Source: Candidatus Woesearchaeota archaeon
Lineage (GTDB): Archaea > Nanobdellota > Nanobdellia > Woesearchaeales > UBA11576
NCBI GenBank assembly: GCA_018675335.1
Contig: JABGYH010000001.1
Coordinates: forward strand, 235,945-299,944
DNA: 64,000 nucleotides
Direction of reading: 5' to 3'
The position numbers and the translations under genes were made by a program. The notes beneath the pieces are model-generated. The model was not told where the DNA came from and did not search any database. It saw only the letters and a program-made list of their open reading frames with translations. Below, piece after piece: positions 60,881-64,000 of this stretch. The first letter of the stretch is position 1. The number at the start of each line of letters is the position of its first letter.

Positions 60881-61477
60881 CTAAAACAAAGCCAATAAAC
60901 CTGCAAGTACTTTTGATCCATCAAAACCAGGTATTGGAATCATATTAAATATGAATAAAAACATATTGATTCGTTTCATTAAATGCAGTGCAGGAATCCA
61001 TTTTTTATTATGTCTCACAAATCGAGGGTGTTTTAATAATCCAAAACATACTACAAAAATAAGTAAATTAACTGCAGGACCCGCAAATGCTATAACCGCA
61101 TGTTGTAAAGGACTAACCAGCCCATAAATTGAAACATATGCTGGAACAAAAAATACGAATCCAGGCATTACCAATTTTAATACAATTCCTAACCCCAGCC
61201 AAGTATATGCTGCTTGAAAAGTTGCAGTAAACCCAAGTGCCATTGCAACAAACTTATGACCAAACTCATGTAAAATAATTGCAGGTGCAGTTACCATTAC
61301 TGCAAATTTAAAATCATCAGAAAAAAAATTTTGAAGAGTTGATGAATGTCGTTTATAATACGCTAAAGGATCATGACCTAAATGTTTTGGAGCTTTAAAC
61401 ATATCTTTAAAGATAAATCCAACTGCCAAACTCATAATTATTATGTCTACAATTTCCATCAAAGATAAAAATGCCAT
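60881..61477 (-). CDS. M50-type membrane zinc metalloprotease
   Basis: 198 residues, five to six transmembrane segments, with HEFGH (the HExxH zinc site) in an N-terminal helix and the late NMIPIPGFDGSKVLAG segment supplying the third ligand region, as in site-2 proteases. Likely cleaves membrane-bound regulators or signal-peptide remnants. It is a short stand-alone form without PDZ or CBS domains. Confidence 0.85.
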   Translation of the reverse strand: MAFLSLMEIVDIIIMSLAVGFIFKDMFKAPKHLGHDPLAYYKRHSSTLQNFFSDDFKFAVMVTAPAIILHEFGHKFVAMALGFTATFQAAYTWLGLGIVLKLVMPGFVFFVPAYVSIYGLVSPLQHAVIAFAGPAVNLLIFVVCFGLLKHPRFVRHNKKWIPALHLMKRINMFLFIFNMIPIPGFDGSKVLAGLLALF

Positions 61478-61565
61478 TTTTTTAATTTATCACTTAATTT
61501 TTTATGCTCATTAATTTTACCAACAAATATTAGGTTTACTAACAAACTTATCTAAAAAAAAGAAA

Positions 61566-61578
61566 GTTTATAAATTAA
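61566..61578 (+). promoter_or_regulatory. TATA box of the gene at 61602
   Basis: GTTTATAAATTAA, about 24-36 bases before the ATG; no SD, so a leaderless start is expected. Confidence 0.5.
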
Positions 61579-61601
61579 TTTGTTTTATATCTTATTTAAA
61601 C

Positions 61602-62453
61602 ATGAAAAAGAGGTTGGACATTCACGAAGGCATATTTTTAGCAATAGTTCTATTTTCAAGTATTGCAGTTTTCATTCCAGGAACAGGTTATGCCCAATTA
61701 ATGGTTTCACTTCTCTCAGTTTCATCATTTTTATTTGGTTTGTTTATTGCATTTTCTATTTCCGATAGACATGCCAGATTAAAAGAACTACGAGAACAAA
61801 TGAATGCGGGAGATGCGTTAGTCGTAATAATTGATAAATTCTCATCAGTCTGGAACACAAAAATCCACAAAAAAATCAAAAGCTTAATTGATGATTGGCT
61901 AATTTCAACAATGGACTATAAATTGGAAGATTATTCAAAAACTCAACCTAAATTTTTAAAATTAATTGATTATATAGTTAAACTTAAACTTAAATCAACT
62001 AAAAAAGAAGAAAATTATGAAAAAATTTTAGATATTCTTAAAGAATTAAATATTCAAAATAAAAAAATTGTATACCTCACTAAAGATAAAATGTCCTCTT
62101 TTGAATGGGGGAGCATCATAATTTTAGGAACAATCATATTATTTTGTTTATTCATAATTAATAACAATACTCCTGCATCAATAGTCTTAGTTGTTCTTTT
62201 AGCAACAACTTTAGTTTTGCTTATGTTAATTTTAAGAGATTTAGATCAATTAATTTGGAAAGAAAATGAATGGAATTGGGAGTCTTGGATGAATGTATTT
62301 TCTGAACTAAATTTAATTCCTTATTTTCCTGAAGAATTTATCAAAAACAAAAGAATTATACTTCCAAAATGCACAACATATCGCTCAGTTAAGTATCCTC
62401 ACAAATATCCTAACATCCAAAACAAAATTGTAACCATTAAAATATCCAAATAA
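61602..62453 (+). CDS. Membrane protein of unknown function
   Basis: 283 residues: two N-terminal transmembrane helices (about 10-30 and 35-55), a charged cytoplasmic region of ~100 residues with coiled-coil character, two further helices (about 170-205), and a Trp-rich tail (WKENEWNWESWMNVF). The arrangement recalls DUF4239/bestrophin-like proteins but the signature is not clear enough to assign. Unknown. Confidence 0.6.
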   Translation: MKKRLDIHEGIFLAIVLFSSIAVFIPGTGYAQLMVSLLSVSSFLFGLFIAFSISDRHARLKELREQMNAGDALVVIIDKFSSVWNTKIHKKIKSLIDDWLISTMDYKLEDYSKTQPKFLKLIDYIVKLKLKSTKKEENYEKILDILKELNIQNKKIVYLTKDKMSSFEWGSIIILGTIILFCLFIINNNTPASIVLVVLLATTLVLLMLILRDLDQLIWKENEWNWESWMNVFSELNLIPYFPEEFIKNKRIILPKCTTYRSVKYPHKYPNIQNKIVTIKISK

Positions 62454-62572
62454 AATACACAACACACACTCATTCTTAACTACAATCAAAATCCAATTTT
62501 GAACTCAAACTAAAATATTATTTAAAAATAACAATTTAAAAAATTATTTTACTCTCGAGAAATTAGTTAAAA

Positions 62573-62590
62573 ACAACAAGGTTTATAAAT
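62573..62590 (+). promoter_or_regulatory. BRE/TATA promoter of the FKBP gene
   Basis: ACAACAAGGTTTATAAAT predicts transcription from about 62610, giving a ~30-base leader with SD GAGGAGGTG. The spacer 62454-62572 shows nothing else. Confidence 0.55.
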
Positions 62591-62642
62591 AATTTATTTT
62601 TCTTTTTCCCTTGATGAGTATTTATAGAGGAGGTGCTTAAAT

Positions 62643-63065
62643 ATGCGCGTAAAAAAAGGAGATATTATCAAAGTACATTATACAGGAACATTAGAAGACG
62701 GTTCTATTTTTGACTCCTCTAAAAAAGAAAGTCCAGTAAAATTTGAAGTGGGCGCAGGCGAAATGATTCGCGGTTTTGATGAAGCAGTATTAGGAATGCA
62801 AAAAGGAGAAACAAGATCAGTTATGATTCCTCCTGAAAAAGCATATGGTTTTAGAATGGATATGTTAATTCAATCAGTTCCTTTAGATGCAGTTCCTGAA
62901 GACATAGATATTGAAATTGGTTCTACTCTAACACTTGAAGGTCCAGAAGAACAATTAATTCCGGCAAAAATTGTTGAAGTAAAAGAAGAAGAAGTATTTC
63001 TTGATTTAAATCATCCTTTAGCAGATAAAACTCTACAATTCAAAATAGAATTAGTTGATTGCTAA
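62643..63065 (+). CDS. FKBP-type peptidyl-prolyl isomerase (SlyD-like)
   Basis: 140 residues: VHYTGTLEDGSIFDSS, GAGEMIRGFDEAVLGMQKGE, a short insert-in-flap domain (residues about 70-125) and the SlyD-type DLNHPLADKTLQFKIELVD. The usual catalytic aromatic/Asp positions are present. Helps fold proteins containing prolines, probably including exported ones. Strong SD AGGAGGTG decides the start. Confidence 0.92.
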   Translation: MRVKKGDIIKVHYTGTLEDGSIFDSSKKESPVKFEVGAGEMIRGFDEAVLGMQKGETRSVMIPPEKAYGFRMDMLIQSVPLDAVPEDIDIEIGSTLTLEGPEEQLIPAKIVEVKEEEVFLDLNHPLADKTLQFKIELVDC

Positions 63066-63101
63066 AAACATAAAACAACAAGAAAAAATATTTTTATAAT
63101 T

Positions 63102-63758
63102 CTATATTTCTTTTTTTAAAGATTCAGATATTTTTTGACTTAAATAAACTCGATACCCACTTTTTTTTGCAATTTCTCTCATATTACCATATACTAAATT
63201 CATTTTTTTAGAAAGGTCTTTCCCACCTTTTGAGTGTCTTGCAACTAATTGTAATCGCCCGCCTTCAACTAAAAAATCTTTTGATTTCTCAATCATTGCA
63301 AAGCAAACTTTTTTCCCTGCAGTTTGGGGTGGATTAAGTAAAATTGTATCAAACTGCTCACCAGGTTTTATTTTTTGATACATGTCACCTACACGAATAT
63401 CTTTAGGCCTAAATTTTATTTTATTTAATCTTAGATTTTTTTGAGTCAAAATTATTGCTCGTTCATTAGAATCAGTAAATACAACTGAACAGTCCGAATT
63501 TAAACTTTTAACGACTACGCCTACAACTCCATATCCGCAACCTAAATCAAGTACTTTATCACCATCAATAATGATCATATTTTTAACTAAAACTTCAGTA
63601 CCCTTATCGACTTTATTTTTGCTAAATACTCCGGGAGCAACACAGAATTTAAACTCATCTCCTTGTAAATTAAAGATAATCTTGTCTATTTTAAACTCAC
63701 TAGTTTGTTTTTTTGAAAAGTAATGTTCTGTTTTTTTAGTAGTTTTTTTTGTAGTCAT
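63102..63758 (-). CDS. Class I SAM-dependent RNA methyltransferase (RsmC-like)
   Basis: 218 residues: motif I VLDLGCGYGVVGVV, motif II VVFTDSNERA, and NPPQTAGKK, the NPPF-type motif for exocyclic amine methylation. The order matches the small archaeal RsmC/RlmG-like methyltransferases (COG2813). It probably methylates a guanine N2 or adenine N6 in rRNA or tRNA; exact target unknown. Confidence 0.85.
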   Translation of the reverse strand: MTTKKTTKKTEHYFSKKQTSEFKIDKIIFNLQGDEFKFCVAPGVFSKNKVDKGTEVLVKNMIIIDGDKVLDLGCGYGVVGVVVKSLNSDCSVVFTDSNERAIILTQKNLRLNKIKFRPKDIRVGDMYQKIKPGEQFDTILLNPPQTAGKKVCFAMIEKSKDFLVEGGRLQLVARHSKGGKDLSKKMNLVYGNMREIAKKSGYRVYLSQKISESLKKEI

Positions 63759-63864
63759 TTTTTTAATTTAATAACTTAATTTAGACAACTATTTAAAAAA
63801 TGATTGGTTAATCATTCAATTTAAAATCGAAATTTAAAACAACCCATTAATTGTCAAAGACACC

Positions 63865-64000
63865 TCAATTAGTAATAGTTACATTAAAATTATTCGCATA
63901 TGAAGTTTTAAACCAATACCCCTTACCAGGCACCAAATTAGTAATACCATCTCTACCCTCAAGAGGAATAGCAACACCATTATTATTCAAAACCCAACCT
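63865..64000 (-). CDS. C-terminal end of a secreted surface protein, cut by the right edge
   Basis: On the minus strand the frame is open from 63999 to a TGA at 63865-63867 (44 codons): GWVLNNNGVAIPLEGRDGI then LVPGKGYWFKTSYANNFNV. The VPGKGYW motif is common near the ends of archaeal cell-surface proteins. Its low Lys content and Asn/Gly richness fit an extracellular protein. The N-terminus lies beyond the window. Confidence 0.55.
   Translation of the reverse strand, partial: GWVLNNNGVAIPLEGRDGITNLVPGKGYWFKTSYANNFNVTITN

Overview
The window reads as a gene-dense, very AT-rich archaeal chromosome segment. Archaeal markers are replication factor C large subunit, Nop5 with fibrillarin, HerA with Mre11, a translin-family protein, four-subunit pyruvate:ferredoxin oxidoreductase, an MEMO1-family protein, SecD and SecF, archaeal TATA boxes with leaderless starts, and a tRNA with bulge-helix-bulge introns. 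Small simplified proteins, many membrane proteins without recognisable homologues, GatCAB plus a bacterial-type aspartyl-tRNA synthetase, and a bacterial-type tRNA-guanine transglycosylase suggest a DPANN lineage (Woesearchaeota or Pacearchaeota-like). That placement is inference. Where genes are not leaderless, the Shine-Dalgarno is usually GGTGAT or GAGGT.

Layout. 1-5.3 kb: gene end at the edge, ATPase-less Lon-like secreted protease, a duplicated 63-base hairpin/SD/ATG element, a CTU2-like zinc protein, a secreted two-domain phospholipase D-like protein, MEMO1 protein. 5.4-11.2 kb: one giant cell-surface subtilase on the minus strand. 11.4-18.6 kb: translin-like protein, two divergent copies of an unknown membrane-anchored family, M20 peptidase, bacterial-type TGT. 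18.7-27.4 kb: tRNA charging by amidation (aspS, gatC, gatA, gatB) interleaved with a PHP-domain protein and unknown genes, including a tandem pair of small paralogues. 27.5-35.7 kb: degenerate Nudix protein, mre11-herA, a lysine-rich H1-like protein, a PIN/helix-turn-helix pair, the GTPase-DUF2073-Zn-ribbon trio and a kinase-fold protein. 35.8-36.1 kb: tRNA-Phe with two introns and, upstream, a copy of its own 5' end. 36.2-48.8 kb: single-OB RPA-like protein, glycyl-, valyl- and cysteinyl-tRNA synthetases, RFC large subunit, PfkB kinase, fibrillarin, Nop5, and a folded RNA leader in front of an unknown gene. 48.9-53.8 kb: porC-porD-porA-zinc ribbon-porB-serine dehydratase, a route from serine through pyruvate to acetyl-CoA. 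53.9-64 kb: paired SMR-type transporter subunits, SecD/SecF, CTP synthase with an 11-base repeat array upstream, a putative lipoprotein, M50 protease, FKBP, an RNA methyltransferase and the end of a surface protein.

No rRNA, CRISPR array, transposase, integrase or prophage is visible. The most unusual signals are the tRNA-Phe with a D-loop intron, the tRNA 5'-end copy, the folded leader at 44570-44695, the duplicated element at 2354-2487 and the repeat array at 59503-59590.
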